DNA of 64,000 nt from Natronococcus occultus SP4 (GCF_000328685.1 NC_019974.1:425001-489000), one strand, 5' to 3'. Shown: positions 25,762 to 34,707, numbered from the stretch's first letter. A program made the numbers and translations. The notes: generated from the sequence alone by a model not told the origin.

Positions 25762-26076
25762 TCAGACGATCCGGTACCGGTCCTCGGCGATCCGTTCGAG
25801 GGTCGCCGCCTCGCGGAGACTCACGACCTGCCCGGTCGGGGTCGGCTCGATTACGGCGTCGGCCGCGACGTCCGCGAGCGTCCCCAGGAGCTGTGCTTTC
25901 GGTGGCCCCTGGGTCGCGCCACAGTCGTAGATCGTGAGCAGCCCGCGATCGCTCCTCTCACGCTCGTAGACGACGAGGTGGGCGTGGTTCGGGAGCCGCC
26001 AGGCACCGTCGTTGGTCGGAACGAGGTGGTTCACGGCCGTCCGAACGATCGGCGGGCGGAAAAAGCTACGCGGCAC
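25762..26076 (-). CDS. Hypothetical protein
   Basis: A 104-residue soluble protein, MPRSFFRPPIVRTAVNHLVP, with a LPNHAHLVVYERERSDRGLLTIYDCGATQGPPKAQ core and a C-terminal VSLREAATLERIAEDRYRIV. The composition is only mildly acidic. I do not recognise the family. It ends one base after the stop of the convergent small membrane protein and lies 43 bases downstream of cofH, on the same strand. Confidence 0.62.
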   Translation of the reverse strand: MPRSFFRPPIVRTAVNHLVPTNDGAWRLPNHAHLVVYERERSDRGLLTIYDCGATQGPPKAQLLGTLADVAADAVIEPTPTGQVVSLREAATLERIAEDRYRIV

Positions 26077-26119
26077 TCGCCGACCGGAGTCTCGTCCTCG
26101 GGTGACGCCGCCGACCGAC

Positions 26120-27493
26120 TCAGTCGTCGGCCGGAGCCGTCCGTTCCGCCTCGGCGAGCAGCGGCGTCCCGTCGGCCTTCGGCCCCAGTTCGGGGCCGAA
26201 CGGCGCGTCCTCGGGGTCGATCACGCGGCGACGTTCGTAGTCGGTCGAGCGCTCGACCGGAGTTCGGCCGACCGAGGAGATCAGGTCGACGTAGTCCGCG
26301 AACGAACGGAACTCGCCGTACTCGCCGCCCGCGCGCTTGGTGATCTCCTCCGAAAGGATCGTCCCCATGAAGTCGTCGGCGCCACAGGAGAGCATCTTCA
26401 GCCCCTGCTGGTCGCCGTACTTGACCCACGAGGACTGGATGTGATCGACGTTGTCGAGGAACAGTCGCGAGACGGCGATCAGGAGTTCGTCCTCGTCGTC
26501 GCTGGGGCCGCTGGAGACGACGTCGTGCTCGAAAAGCGGCGTGTTCTGGTGGACAAAGGAGAGGGGAACGAACTCCGTGATCGCGCCGTCGACCCGTTCC
26601 TGGAGCTCCCGTACCCGCTGCAGGTGCATCGCGCGGTGGGCCTCGTTCTCGACGTGGCCGTACATGATCGTCGCGGTGAGCCCGAGCCCGACGTCCGCGG
26701 CGGCCTCCATCGCCTCGAGCCACCCCTCCGTGCCGATCTTGCCCGGACAGATGACCTCACGGACCTCGTCGACGAGGATCTCGGCGGCCGTGCCGGGGAC
26801 CGTGTCCAGTCCTGCCTCCTTGAGCCGTCGGTAGACCTCCTCGTAGGACCAGTCGGTACCCCGCCGGGCGTGGTAGGCCTCCTCGGGAGTCATCGAGTGG
26901 ACGTGAACCCCGTCGACGCTCATCGCTTCGAGCTGTTCAGCGTAGGTGCCGGGATCGGTCGCGTACCGCTCGGGCGGTTTGAAGTTGACCGCCTTCGGGT
27001 CGGGGTGGTCCCGGAGGATCTCGAGGTGTTCGTCGTCGAGCGCGAACGCGGGGTGGAGCCCCGACACCGAGGTAACCTCGTAGATCCCCCGTTCGACGGC
27101 GTCGGCGACGATCTCGCGGGACTCCGCGGGCGTCTTGGTAAAGCCCTGGGTCTCGACGTCGGCGTCGTTCTCGAACGTGTGAGCCGCGTCTTTGAAATTA
27201 CAGAACAGACAGCCGACGTTGCAGGCGGTGGTGACGTTGTTGTTCAGGTTCGCGACGAAGGTGACCTCCTCGCCGACGTCCTCGGCCCGACGGCGGTCGG
27301 CGGCCTCCAGCACCTGCTCCTTGCGCCGGCGATCGATCCCCTCACTCCCCGTCCCAGTCGTCAGCAGTTCGATCGCGTCCTCGACCGCGAGTCGGTCGCC
27401 GTCGCGGGCCTTCGCGAGCGCGTTCTCGAAGGACTGGTCGGTCTCGGGAACGTGATCGAACGTGAGGTCGTCTTCGGTCACCGGTCGCTCCAT
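26120..27493 (-). CDS. cofH: FO synthase subunit CofH
   Basis: A 457-residue radical SAM enzyme, partner of CofG. The cluster motif C91-x3-C95-x2-C98 is in TTACNVGCLFCNFKDAAHTFE. Other CofH blocks are GIYEVTSVSGLHPAFALDDEHLEILR, SVDGVHVHSMTPEEAYHARRGTDWSYEEVYRRLKEAGLDTVPGTAAEILVDEVREVICPGKI and LGLTATIMYGHVE. It makes 5-amino-5-(4-hydroxybenzyl)-6-ribitylaminouracil. ATG 27493 (MERPVTEDD) is used. It lies 1.8 kb from cofG on the other strand, so the two subunits are not in one operon. Confidence 0.94.
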   Translation of the reverse strand: MERPVTEDDLTFDHVPETDQSFENALAKARDGDRLAVEDAIELLTTGTGSEGIDRRRKEQVLEAADRRRAEDVGEEVTFVANLNNNVTTACNVGCLFCNFKDAAHTFENDADVETQGFTKTPAESREIVADAVERGIYEVTSVSGLHPAFALDDEHLEILRDHPDPKAVNFKPPERYATDPGTYAEQLEAMSVDGVHVHSMTPEEAYHARRGTDWSYEEVYRRLKEAGLDTVPGTAAEILVDEVREVICPGKIGTEGWLEAMEAAADVGLGLTATIMYGHVENEAHRAMHLQRVRELQERVDGAITEFVPLSFVHQNTPLFEHDVVSSGPSDDEDELLIAVSRLFLDNVDHIQSSWVKYGDQQGLKMLSCGADDFMGTILSEEITKRAGGEYGEFRSFADYVDLISSVGRTPVERSTDYERRRVIDPEDAPFGPELGPKADGTPLLAEAERTAPADD

Positions 27494-27686
27494 CGGCGTA
27501 TCGATGCCCGTACAGCGAGAAAAGGATGGTGATCGCCGGGAGCGAACGCGCCGAGCGAACCGCCGGGGGTCCCGACGGCGGGTGCCGACCGTCCGGGAAC
27601 CGGCCGGATACTGAAACCTTCTTACCGTCCGGCCTCCGCAACTGATATATGAACTGCGGCCGCCCGGCTGCCCAGAGGTGTCTCGG

Positions 27687-28706
27687 ATGACGAGCGTCAA
27701 GGAGTTTCACGTCCAGGAGGAGGCAACCGCCGACAGCCTCGGAAAGGGCTCGTTCGTCTTTACCGACGACTACTCGGTGTTCGACTGGGGGAAGATGCCC
27801 GACCAGATCCCCGACAAGGGCGCCAGCCTCTGTACGATGGGCGCGTTCAACTTCGAGCTGCTCGAGGACGCGGGGATCCCGACCCACTACCGCGGCGTCG
27901 TCGAGAACGGCGAGGTGTGCTCGCTCTCGGAAGCGTCCCGCCCGCCCTGGCAGATGGCGATCGATCTGACCCAGGTGCCGGACCTGCCCAACGAGGGCCG
28001 GGAGTACGACTACGACAGCTACCACGAGGACGCGGGCGAGAACTATCTGGTTCCCCTCGAGATCGTCTTCCGGAACCGCGTTCCGATCGGCTCGAGTCTG
28101 CGCCGTCGCACCGAGCCCGCCGACCACGGGCTCGAGTTCGAGCAGTGGCCAGACGAGCCCGTCGACCTCCCGGAGCCGATCGTCGAGTTCACGACGAAGT
28201 ACGAGGAAACTGACCGCCAGCTCGACCGCCAGGAGGCCGACGCGATCGCCGGGAAGGCCGATCTCGAGACGCTCGAGGAGCTCGCCCTCGAGGTCAACGA
28301 GGTCATCACCGAGCAGGCCGCCGAGACCGAGCTGGTCCACCAGGACGGGAAGATCGAGTGTCTCTACTACGAGGGTGACGTCGGCGTCGCCGACGTCGTC
28401 GGCACGTTCGACGAGAACCGCTTCAGCTACGGGGAGACCCAGCTTTCGAAGGAGGTGCTTCGCCAGTACCACAAGCGGACCCAGCCAGAGTGGGTCCAGG
28501 CCGTCGAGGCCGCAAAGGCCGAGGCGAAACAGGAGGACGTCGCCGACTGGAAGGCACTCTGTGACATCGAGCCGAACCCCCTCGACGACCGGGTTCTAAA
28601 GACCGCCCGGAACATGTACTGTGCCGGCACCAACACCTACACCGGGATGGACGTCTTCGACGCACCGCCGCTGTCGAGCGCGATCGGCTCCGTGCAGGGG
28701 CTGTAG
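27687..28706 (+). CDS. purC: Phosphoribosylaminoimidazole-succinocarboxamide synthase
   Basis: A 339-residue SAICAR synthase, step 7 of purine synthesis. The ATP-binding N terminus is DSLGKGSFVFTDDYSVFDWGKMPDQIPDKG, followed by IVFRNRVPIGSSLRRR and FTTKYEETDRQL. The C-terminal half holds DGKIECLYYEGDVGVADVVGTFDENRFSYGETQLSKEVLRQYHK, where bacterial SAICAR synthases have the substrate-binding 'D..KFE.G' block. The haloarchaeal form is longer (about 340 vs 240). The ATG at 27687 is preferred over a GTG at 27678. It is divergent from cofH. Confidence 0.93.
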   Translation: MTSVKEFHVQEEATADSLGKGSFVFTDDYSVFDWGKMPDQIPDKGASLCTMGAFNFELLEDAGIPTHYRGVVENGEVCSLSEASRPPWQMAIDLTQVPDLPNEGREYDYDSYHEDAGENYLVPLEIVFRNRVPIGSSLRRRTEPADHGLEFEQWPDEPVDLPEPIVEFTTKYEETDRQLDRQEADAIAGKADLETLEELALEVNEVITEQAAETELVHQDGKIECLYYEGDVGVADVVGTFDENRFSYGETQLSKEVLRQYHKRTQPEWVQAVEAAKAEAKQEDVADWKALCDIEPNPLDDRVLKTARNMYCAGTNTYTGMDVFDAPPLSSAIGSVQGL

Positions 28707-28731
28707 TCGGCTGCTTTTTCCGTCTCGTCTC

Positions 28732-29046
28732 TCACCCGAACGCCAGGAGACTCGCTGTCCGGCCAACGGCCCAGAGCGCGGCGACTGCGACCAGCACCGG
28801 CACGACCACGTTCGAGCGCCAGCCACTGGCGGTCGAGTCGCGTCCTCGGGTCAGATTGGTTCCGATCCAGACGAGGTATCCGCCGCCCACCGCGAGGACG
28901 GTGCCGATCGGGGCGCCCACGCCGAACGCGAGGGCCACCTGACACGCGCCGATAACCGCCAGGCCGATCCCAACGACGCGGTCCCGATCGACGTCTCGAA
29001 GCGATCGCTCGCCGCCCGCGAACCGGAACGGGTCGGTTCGACTCAT
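28732..29046 (-). CDS. Small three-helix membrane protein
   Basis: A 104-residue protein starting MSRTDPFRFAGGERSLRDVD with three hydrophobic segments: about 23-43 (RVVGIGLAVIGACQVALAFGV), 46-64 (PIGTVLAVGGGYLVWIGTN) and 80-103 (VVVPVLVAVAALWAVGRTASLLAF). It converges on purC, 25 bases away. No characterised family was recognised. Confidence 0.65.
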   Translation of the reverse strand: MSRTDPFRFAGGERSLRDVDRDRVVGIGLAVIGACQVALAFGVGAPIGTVLAVGGGYLVWIGTNLTRGRDSTASGWRSNVVVPVLVAVAALWAVGRTASLLAFG

Positions 29047-29134
29047 ACGAAATACTATCGCTGAGATGACATAACCGTTCCGCCGTGCTCTCGGGCCACG
29101 GGTCGCGCTTTCGACGTCCGAGGACGTCCGACGA

Positions 29135-30337
29135 TCAGTCCGCCGCCGGGGCGGTCCGTCCGCGCTCGGCGATCGGTTCCGCCAGCCGGTCCGCGGCCCG
29201 GCGGGCGCCGGCGACGTTGCCCGCGAACGGGCCGACGGTGCCCGCCGCCAGCGCGCCGGTGACGAACACCGGTGAGCGACTCCCGTCCTCGCGGCGCCAC
29301 GCCAGCGTCCCGTCGTCGAGGACGGGCATCCCTCGATGACCGCGCTCGAGGTCGAGCGTTGTGGCGACGCGGTCGACGAACGGGTGGTCGAACACCGGGT
29401 CGAACCCGGTCGCGAGGACGATCCGGTTGGCCGAACAGCAGCCCCCGTCGGCGAGCAGGAGCCGGACCTCGCCGTCGACCGCGCGGGCTGACGCGACGTC
29501 GCCGACTCGGGTCCGTAGCTCGCCCGCGTCGACGGCGTCCTCGAGGCGGTCGAGCAGGGTCGGGGGGACGGTGGCGTCATTGCGCGCCTCGCGGACGACC
29601 TCGAGGCGACGCCGGGAGCCCGGCGGATGGCGGTGGAGCTCGCGCTCGATGTGCGACCAGTTGATCCACTGCGGGTCGGCCTCGATGGCCGCGTCCTCGA
29701 GTTCGCGTCGCGAGAGCAACGTTACGGGCTCGCGATCGGCGAGACAGGTCGCCAGCTGGGCTGCGGTGACCCCGCCGCCGACGACGATCGTTCCCTCGGT
29801 TCGGCGATCGGGGTCGAACCCGTCCCAGACGTGGGTGAGCCGATCGACTCCCGTCGCCCAGTCGGGAGTCCGGTACCGTCCCCCGTGACCGATCGCCAGC
29901 ACGCAGCTTCGGGTCCGGATCGGGCCCGCGTCGGTCTCGAGGACGAGCCCGTCGCCGTCCTCGGCGATCGTGTCGACGGTCGCCCGTCGGTGCAGCGATC
30001 GGAGCTCTTTGCGCTCGATAACGCGGTCGGCGTAGTCCAGAAACAGCGACAGCGACGGCCGACGGGGGTACCCCGGCGTCGGCAGAAGTTCCTCCTCGCG
30101 GCCGCGGGCCTCGGCGAAGTTCTCGAGGCCGAACGGTTCGGTGCCGACGTGGTGGACGAACGTCGAGCGCATCGCGTCCATCTCGCAGGCCCGGGCCTTC
30201 CGCCGGAACGAGGCCAGCAGCCGCTCGTTGGGGTCGACGATCCGGACGTCCTCGCGCTCGAGAGCGACGTCCTCGAGCAGCCGCTGTGCGAGGTTGGTGC
30301 CGTGGATCCCGCCGCCGACGATGACACACTCGTACAC
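29135..30337 (-). CDS. FAD/NAD(P)-binding flavoprotein
   Basis: A 400-residue two-dinucleotide-fold flavoprotein. The FAD fold starts MYECVIVGGGIHGTNLAQRLL (GxGxxG variant), the NAD(P) fold is GTIVVGGGVTAAQLATCLAD (about 180-200), and the FAD-closing strand is IVLATGFDPVF. The sequence resembles SidA/CzcO-type flavin monooxygenase-like proteins with a divergent active site (LAIGHGGRYRTPDWA). The start is GTG at 30337. An upstream TAATAATAG element on the minus strand (about 30353-30365) resembles the dyad before the CobW gene. A role in metal homeostasis is suggested by location only. Confidence 0.78.
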   Translation of the reverse strand: MYECVIVGGGIHGTNLAQRLLEDVALEREDVRIVDPNERLLASFRRKARACEMDAMRSTFVHHVGTEPFGLENFAEARGREEELLPTPGYPRRPSLSLFLDYADRVIERKELRSLHRRATVDTIAEDGDGLVLETDAGPIRTRSCVLAIGHGGRYRTPDWATGVDRLTHVWDGFDPDRRTEGTIVVGGGVTAAQLATCLADREPVTLLSRRELEDAAIEADPQWINWSHIERELHRHPPGSRRRLEVVREARNDATVPPTLLDRLEDAVDAGELRTRVGDVASARAVDGEVRLLLADGGCCSANRIVLATGFDPVFDHPFVDRVATTLDLERGHRGMPVLDDGTLAWRREDGSRSPVFVTGALAAGTVGPFAGNVAGARRAADRLAEPIAERGRTAPAAD

Positions 30338-30436
30338 GGATCCCGGTACGCGCTATTATTACTTTAGACATTCGACTTAACAACCATTGGGTGGGTAGTC
30401 GAGAGAGGATAATATCTCAACCGACCCCGTGCCGGC

Positions 30437-30943
30437 ATGAGGGTTTTCGTCCGTGCGACGCGTATCGGTACTATGCCGGACGGAACTTTCGGCGACCGAC
30501 TCGGGACGTACCAACAGCGCTTCGACAGCCTCGACGCGACCGTCGCCGCGTATATGGATCGGTGGGGGATACCCGTGTTACGGGCTGCGATCGCCGTCGT
30601 GTTCATCTGGTTCGGCGCGCTCAAGGTGGTCGGCGTCTCGCCGGCCGGCGAACTCGTCGCGGCGACCGTCTATCTCGTCCCTCCCGATCTGTTCATCCCC
30701 GTCCTCGGCGTCTGGGAGGTGCTTATCGGGGTCTGTCTGCTCTATCGACCGCTGATCCGGCTCGGGATCTTCCTGCTCTTTCTCCAGCTACCCGGTACTT
30801 TTCTGCCGCTTGTCATCCTTCCCGAGGCGGTGTACGTGTCGTTCCCGTACGCGCTGACGGTCGAGGGACAGTACATCATCAAGAACCTCGTCATCATCGG
30901 CGCCGCGCTCGTGATCGGCGGCTCCGTCAGAGAAGACGTGTAG
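30437..30943 (+). CDS. DoxX-like membrane protein
   Basis: A 168-residue integral membrane protein with four hydrophobic helices: about 50-72 (VLRAAIAVVFIWFGALKVVG), 76-100, 103-127 (LIGVCLLYRPLIRLGIFLLFL) and 148-165 (IKNLVIIGAALVIGGSV). The 'RAAIAVVFIWFGALK' segment and size resemble DoxX/DUF417-type oxidoreductase-associated membrane proteins. It overlaps the 3' end of the FeoB-like gene by 17 bases on the opposite strand. An AT-rich GGATAATATCTC lies about 25 bases before ATG 30437, which would give a nearly leaderless mRNA; ATG 30473 is the alternative. Confidence 0.7.
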   Translation: MRVFVRATRIGTMPDGTFGDRLGTYQQRFDSLDATVAAYMDRWGIPVLRAAIAVVFIWFGALKVVGVSPAGELVAATVYLVPPDLFIPVLGVWEVLIGVCLLYRPLIRLGIFLLFLQLPGTFLPLVILPEAVYVSFPYALTVEGQYIIKNLVIIGAALVIGGSVREDV

Positions 30944-32615
30944 TTAGCCGGCCGATCCACGCGAGCGCGAGCGCGAACCCGATCGCCGCCGTGGCCTGAC
31001 GGGCGAGCATCTTCGTCACGAACCGGGTCGAGACCTCGCGGGCGACCGTAATCGCGGTGACGAGACAGGGCAGGAGTACGCCCGCGAGGTAGACCGCCAC
31101 GAGTACCTGGATCGGCGAGAGCGCGGCGATCCCGCTCGTGTCGGCGGTCAACAGCGCGATCCCGTCTTTGCGAATCGAGGCGAGGACGATCGGCAGGGCG
31201 GCCTCGGCCGGCAGCCCGAACGCGCTCATCGCCGGCGCCAGGGCGCCGCCGAGTCGCTCGAGGACGCCGGCGTGGTCGAGCAACGCGGCGACGACACAGA
31301 TCGCCGCGAAGACGGGCAGCGCCGTGGTGAGGAAGCTCGCGAGCGAGGATCGCGCCTCCCGCCAGATCGCGCGCGGGCGGGGCCACTCGAGGAATGTGCG
31401 CCGATCGACCGCGAGCGACGCCGTCCGGGCCTCCCGCGGCGCGACGAGACGAACGTACAACAGCGTCGTCACGACGAGCACCACGAGGTAGGGAACGACG
31501 AGCCAGCTCATTCCGACGGCGGCAAGCACCGCGAGCGTGGCCGGGAACTGGTAGGAGCAGGCCGCGCCGAAGGAGATCGCCGAGATGGTGGTACAGCGGG
31601 TGCAGTCCGAGCAGCTCCGGGTGCTGGTCACGGCGGGGACGTTACAGCCAAACCCCATCACGACCCGGACGAGATCCCGCCCCGTCAACCCAACGCGGCG
31701 CATGACGGGGTGGAGCGCGGTCGTCACCCGCGTGACGAGCCCGCTGGCCTTGTACGCACCCATGAACAGGGCGAAGATCAGCATCGTCGGCAGCGCCCAG
31801 ACGAACAGGAACGGCCCCATCGCGAGCAGGCCGTAGTCGCTTACGAGAACGGCCGTTATCGGCTCCGGCAGCGCCGCCGTCTCGGCCCACGCGACGGCGG
31901 GCTCGAGGGTCGCGCCGACGACCGGGTCGAGTTCGCCAGCGACGGTGTTTGCGAACCAGACGGCGACGACGGCGGGAAGGAGGAGGACGAGCGTGCTCGC
32001 GATCGGACCCAGGTACGGGCGCTCGAGGATCGTCTCGGCCGGCTCGATCTCCCAGCCCGCGCGGGTCGTCATCTCGGCGGGAAACGAGCCCGCGTAGCGA
32101 AGCGCTTCCAGGACCGCCCCCGCGTCGGCCCCCGTCGGCGAGCCGGTATCGGGAGCGACCCCACCGTCGGCCGCGACCCGCGTCAGCCGACGGGCGTCGA
32201 CGGGGACGACCGGAACGCCGAGATCCGACTCGAGGGAAGCGACCCGCTCTCTGGCCGCCGAGCTATCGTCGATCCTGTCCCAGTGGGTGACGACCACCGC
32301 GCCGGGACGCCCCTCGACGAGCGGCAGCAGGTCCGCGAGATCCCGATCGAGGTCGGTCGCCGGAACGACGAGGACGACCCGGTCGGTCGCCTCCAGTTCC
32401 GCCAGCGCCTCGCGGGTCGTCTCGGTGTCGGCCTCGAGGGTGATCCCGGGCGTGTCGACCAGCTCGAACCCGTCGGTCCGATAGACCTCGCTCGAAACGG
32501 TCGACCCACCCAGCTTCTCGTCGGCCGGGCGCGAGCCGGTGAGACCGGCCGTGAGCGCGGATTTACCAACGCTTTCCTTCCCGATCAGGACGAGACGCTC
32601 GCGGTCCGAGCTCAT
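30927..32615 (-). CDS. FeoB-like ferrous iron transport GTPase
   Basis: A 562-residue protein with an N-terminal small G domain and a polytopic C-terminal half. G1 is GKESVGKS (12-19) and G3 is DTPG (54-57). The G4 position reads THWD (110-113) instead of the usual NKxD. The membrane part carries the FeoB signature GFGCNVPAVTSTRSCSD and Gate-type helices (MGPFLFVWALPTMLIFALFMGAY; FLTTALPVFAAICVVAALLDHAG). It is shorter than bacterial FeoB. No FeoA is adjacent. The altered G4 makes guanine specificity questionable, so substrate and nucleotide remain open. The gene is divergent from the CobW GTPase. Confidence 0.82.
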   Translation of the reverse strand: MSSDRERLVLIGKESVGKSALTAGLTGSRPADEKLGGSTVSSEVYRTDGFELVDTPGITLEADTETTREALAELEATDRVVLVVPATDLDRDLADLLPLVEGRPGAVVVTHWDRIDDSSAARERVASLESDLGVPVVPVDARRLTRVAADGGVAPDTGSPTGADAGAVLEALRYAGSFPAEMTTRAGWEIEPAETILERPYLGPIASTLVLLLPAVVAVWFANTVAGELDPVVGATLEPAVAWAETAALPEPITAVLVSDYGLLAMGPFLFVWALPTMLIFALFMGAYKASGLVTRVTTALHPVMRRVGLTGRDLVRVVMGFGCNVPAVTSTRSCSDCTRCTTISAISFGAACSYQFPATLAVLAAVGMSWLVVPYLVVLVVTTLLYVRLVAPREARTASLAVDRRTFLEWPRPRAIWREARSSLASFLTTALPVFAAICVVAALLDHAGVLERLGGALAPAMSAFGLPAEAALPIVLASIRKDGIALLTADTSGIAALSPIQVLVAVYLAGVLLPCLVTAITVAREVSTRFVTKMLARQATAAIGFALALAWIGRLTTRLL

Positions 32616-32731
32616 GTGTCCGTCCTCCGATCGGTCCCGCCTCGATACTCCTCGTCGAGTCCTCGAGCCGCCGTGACAGCGGCGCGCCGGAATCGGTGTC
32701 TCACTGGCGCGTCACTCGGCAGCCACAATTA

Positions 32732-32766
32732 ATAATAGTACTGATTAATATAATAACTACTATTAT
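32732..32766. promoter_or_regulatory. AT-rich inverted repeat between feoB-like and CobW genes
   Basis: ATAATAGTA (32732-32740) and TACTATTAT (32758-32766) form a perfect 9-bp inverted repeat around a 17-base AT-rich spacer. It lies 24 bases before the CobW ATG and about 117 bases before the FeoB-like start, in the shared promoter region. TATTATTA-type elements also occur upstream of the flavoprotein genes ending at 30337 and 36124. A metal-sensing regulator site is a reasonable inference. Confidence 0.5.
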
Positions 32767-32790
32767 CTCCGAGACCGTATTCACAATCGA

Positions 32791-34056
32791 ATGCGCGACA
32801 ACTCGACACCGGTTACGGTACTGTCCGGAACGCTTGGCGCCGGCAAGACGACCGTTCTGAACCGCCTCCTGCGGGAAACCGACGACCAAATCGCCGTGCT
32901 GGTCAACGACATGGGAGAGGTCAACGTCGACGCCGAACACGTCGCCGAATCCTCCGACATCGCCGACGAGGACGAGGAGCTGATCGAGCTCTCGGACGGC
33001 TGTATCTGCTGTGAACTCCGCGGGGACCTCCTCGAGGCGATCGACGAGCTCACCCGCGAACGGGCGTTCGACGCCGTCGTCGTCGAGTCGACCGGCGTCG
33101 CCGAACCGCTCCCGGTCGCCCAGACACTGACGATCGGGTTCGACCAGAGCGACCTCGAGCCCACCGAGTTCTACGCGGAGACCGGGATGGAGCCCCTGGA
33201 GGACTGCCACCTCGATACGACCGTCACCGTCGTCGACGCCCACCAGTTCGACGCGGCGATGCGCTCCGACGAGATCCTCGACGACGACGGCACCGAGAAA
33301 CACCTCGGCGACCTGCTCGTCGAGCAGGTGGAGTTCTGCGACGTCCTCCTGCTCAACAAGTGTGACCTCGTCGACAAGGCGACCCTTGAGCGGATCGAGT
33401 CGACCCTCGAGGCGCTCCAGCCCCGCGCGGAGATCGTTCGCACCGAGCACGGCCGCGTCGACCCCGACGTCCTCGTCGACACGGGGCGGTTCGACTTCGA
33501 GGACGCGAGCCAGTCGGCGGGCTGGATCCGGGAGCTGCATGAACCCCACGAGTCAGCCGAGGAGGAACACGGCGTCACCTCGTTCGTCTTCGGCGCCCGC
33601 CGCCCGTTCCATCCCGAACGCTTCGCGGAGCTGCTCGACTCGTTTCCCGACGAGGTCGTCCGCGCGAAGGGCCACTTCTGGCTCGCCGGCCGTGGGGACG
33701 AGGCGCTGACGATCAACGTCGCTGGCCGATCGATCCGTGTCGGTCCCGGCGGGCCGTGGACCGACGCGCTGCCCGAACCCGAGCGCAGCGAACGCCTCGA
33801 GGAAAACCCCGAGATCGAGGACAACTGGCACGACCGGTGGGGCGACCGCAGCGTCCGTCTGGTCGTGATCGGCACCGAGATGGACCACGAGCCGCTGCGG
33901 GCCGCCCTCGAGGACTGCCTGCTCACTGATTCGGAGCTCGACGAGGACTGGTCGACCTACGAGGACCGGTTCCCGACGTTCGAGCTCCCCGAAGACGAGC
34001 CGACGGCGGAGCCCGAGGACGACTCGAACCAGGAAGAGATCGGGATCGCGGACTGA
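32791..34056 (+). CDS. CobW/G3E-family GTP-binding metallochaperone
   Basis: A 421-residue G3E GTPase. Walker A is GTLGAGKTT (13-21), the metal-binding CxCC motif is CICC (71-74) within LSDGCICCELRGDLL, G3 is in VVVESTGVAEPLPVAQ, and the NKCD motif is near residue 190. A CobW C-terminal domain (about 270-380) starts VTSFVFGARRPFHPERFAELLDSFPDEVVRAKGHFWLAGR. Members such as COG0523/ZNG1 hand zinc to client proteins. The tail is acidic. Its promoter has the AT-rich dyad at 32732. The gene is followed by two small genes, and co-transcription with the first (11-base gap) is likely. Confidence 0.9.
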   Translation: MRDNSTPVTVLSGTLGAGKTTVLNRLLRETDDQIAVLVNDMGEVNVDAEHVAESSDIADEDEELIELSDGCICCELRGDLLEAIDELTRERAFDAVVVESTGVAEPLPVAQTLTIGFDQSDLEPTEFYAETGMEPLEDCHLDTTVTVVDAHQFDAAMRSDEILDDDGTEKHLGDLLVEQVEFCDVLLLNKCDLVDKATLERIESTLEALQPRAEIVRTEHGRVDPDVLVDTGRFDFEDASQSAGWIRELHEPHESAEEEHGVTSFVFGARRPFHPERFAELLDSFPDEVVRAKGHFWLAGRGDEALTINVAGRSIRVGPGGPWTDALPEPERSERLEENPEIEDNWHDRWGDRSVRLVVIGTEMDHEPLRAALEDCLLTDSELDEDWSTYEDRFPTFELPEDEPTAEPEDDSNQEEIGIAD

Positions 34057-34066
34057 GAACGAACCA

Positions 34067-34279
34067 GTGACCGAGCACGATACCGACGCCGATCCGTTCG
34101 CCGACGCGCGGGCCGAGGCCGACGGCGACGTCTCGCCGTGTTACGAGGCGTACGTCGCGCGTCGCGACCACCGGCCCGACAGCTGCACGATCTACTGTGC
34201 GCTCGACGGTGAATCGATCGAGGACACCTGGATCCGCGCGAAAGGCGACGCGTTCGTCTCCCGCGAGGACGCCAGGTAA
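34067..34279 (+). CDS. Small DUF7511-like protein
   Basis: A 70-residue protein, GTG start, with the core SPCYEAYVARRDHRPDSCTIYCALDGESIEDTWIRAKGDAFVSREDAR. The 'DSCTIYC...TWI.A.GDAFVS.EDAR' pattern matches the small haloarchaeal DUF7511 family as I know it. The function is unknown. It begins 11 bases after the CobW gene. Three cysteines (in SPCYE and SCTIYC) are present but no complete metal-binding motif. Confidence 0.65.
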   Translation: MTEHDTDADPFADARAEADGDVSPCYEAYVARRDHRPDSCTIYCALDGESIEDTWIRAKGDAFVSREDAR

Positions 34280-34328
34280 GGACTCGCTCACGCCCCAACG
34301 ACGTAGTATACCGACACACCACACGACG

Positions 34329-34586
34329 ATGTCAACCCACTTCCAGACCGCAGTCAGATCCAACGTCTCGCACGCGACCCGACGCGAAGCCATCGACCGC
34401 CTCGTCGCGGAGGACGAGCAGCGCAATCTCGCGCTCCTCGTCGAGATGGGCGGGCTCCGCGGGGAGTTCCGTCGCCGAGCCCTCGAGGGACTCGGCGAGT
34501 GCAACGCGGCCAACCACCTCGAGGAGCTTGCCGACGATACGACGGTCGACCCGTCGCTGCGGCGTCGTGCGGCCGAGCTGTCCTAG
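34329..34586 (+). CDS. Small helical (HEAT-like) hypothetical protein
   Basis: An 85-residue all-helical protein, MSTHFQTAVRSNVSHATRRE, with three predicted helices, including IDRLVAEDEQRNLALLVEMG and FRRRALEGLGECNAANHLEEL. The pattern of paired helices resembles a single HEAT or armadillo-like repeat. It begins 50 bases after the DUF7511-like gene. Its function is unknown. The ATG at 34329 is chosen; an upstream in-frame reading is Arg-rich and runs over the neighbour. Confidence 0.65.
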   Translation: MSTHFQTAVRSNVSHATRREAIDRLVAEDEQRNLALLVEMGGLRGEFRRRALEGLGECNAANHLEELADDTTVDPSLRRRAAELS

Positions 34587-34683
34587 TTCCGCCGACGCCG
34601 CCGGGAGTCCCGATTCGGTTAGCAGCGAATCGGCCGGCGTTGTTAAATTACAGCCGGCTCGATTACCTATTTACTAGCAACTC

Positions 34684-34707
34684 TTTTTAAGTATCGAACG
34701 TTCAGTT
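34684..34707 (+). promoter_or_regulatory. TATA-like box with GAACGTTC site upstream of the zinc-finger gene
   Basis: TTTTTAAG (34684-34691) lies about 30 bases before ATG 34717, and GAACGTTCAGTT (34696-34707) sits just downstream of it. The 12-mer is identical to the half of the palindromic operator at 13350-13361. Here only the central 8 bp GAACGTTC (34696-34703) are self-complementary. It could be a weaker site for the same TetR-type repressor. Confidence 0.45.
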
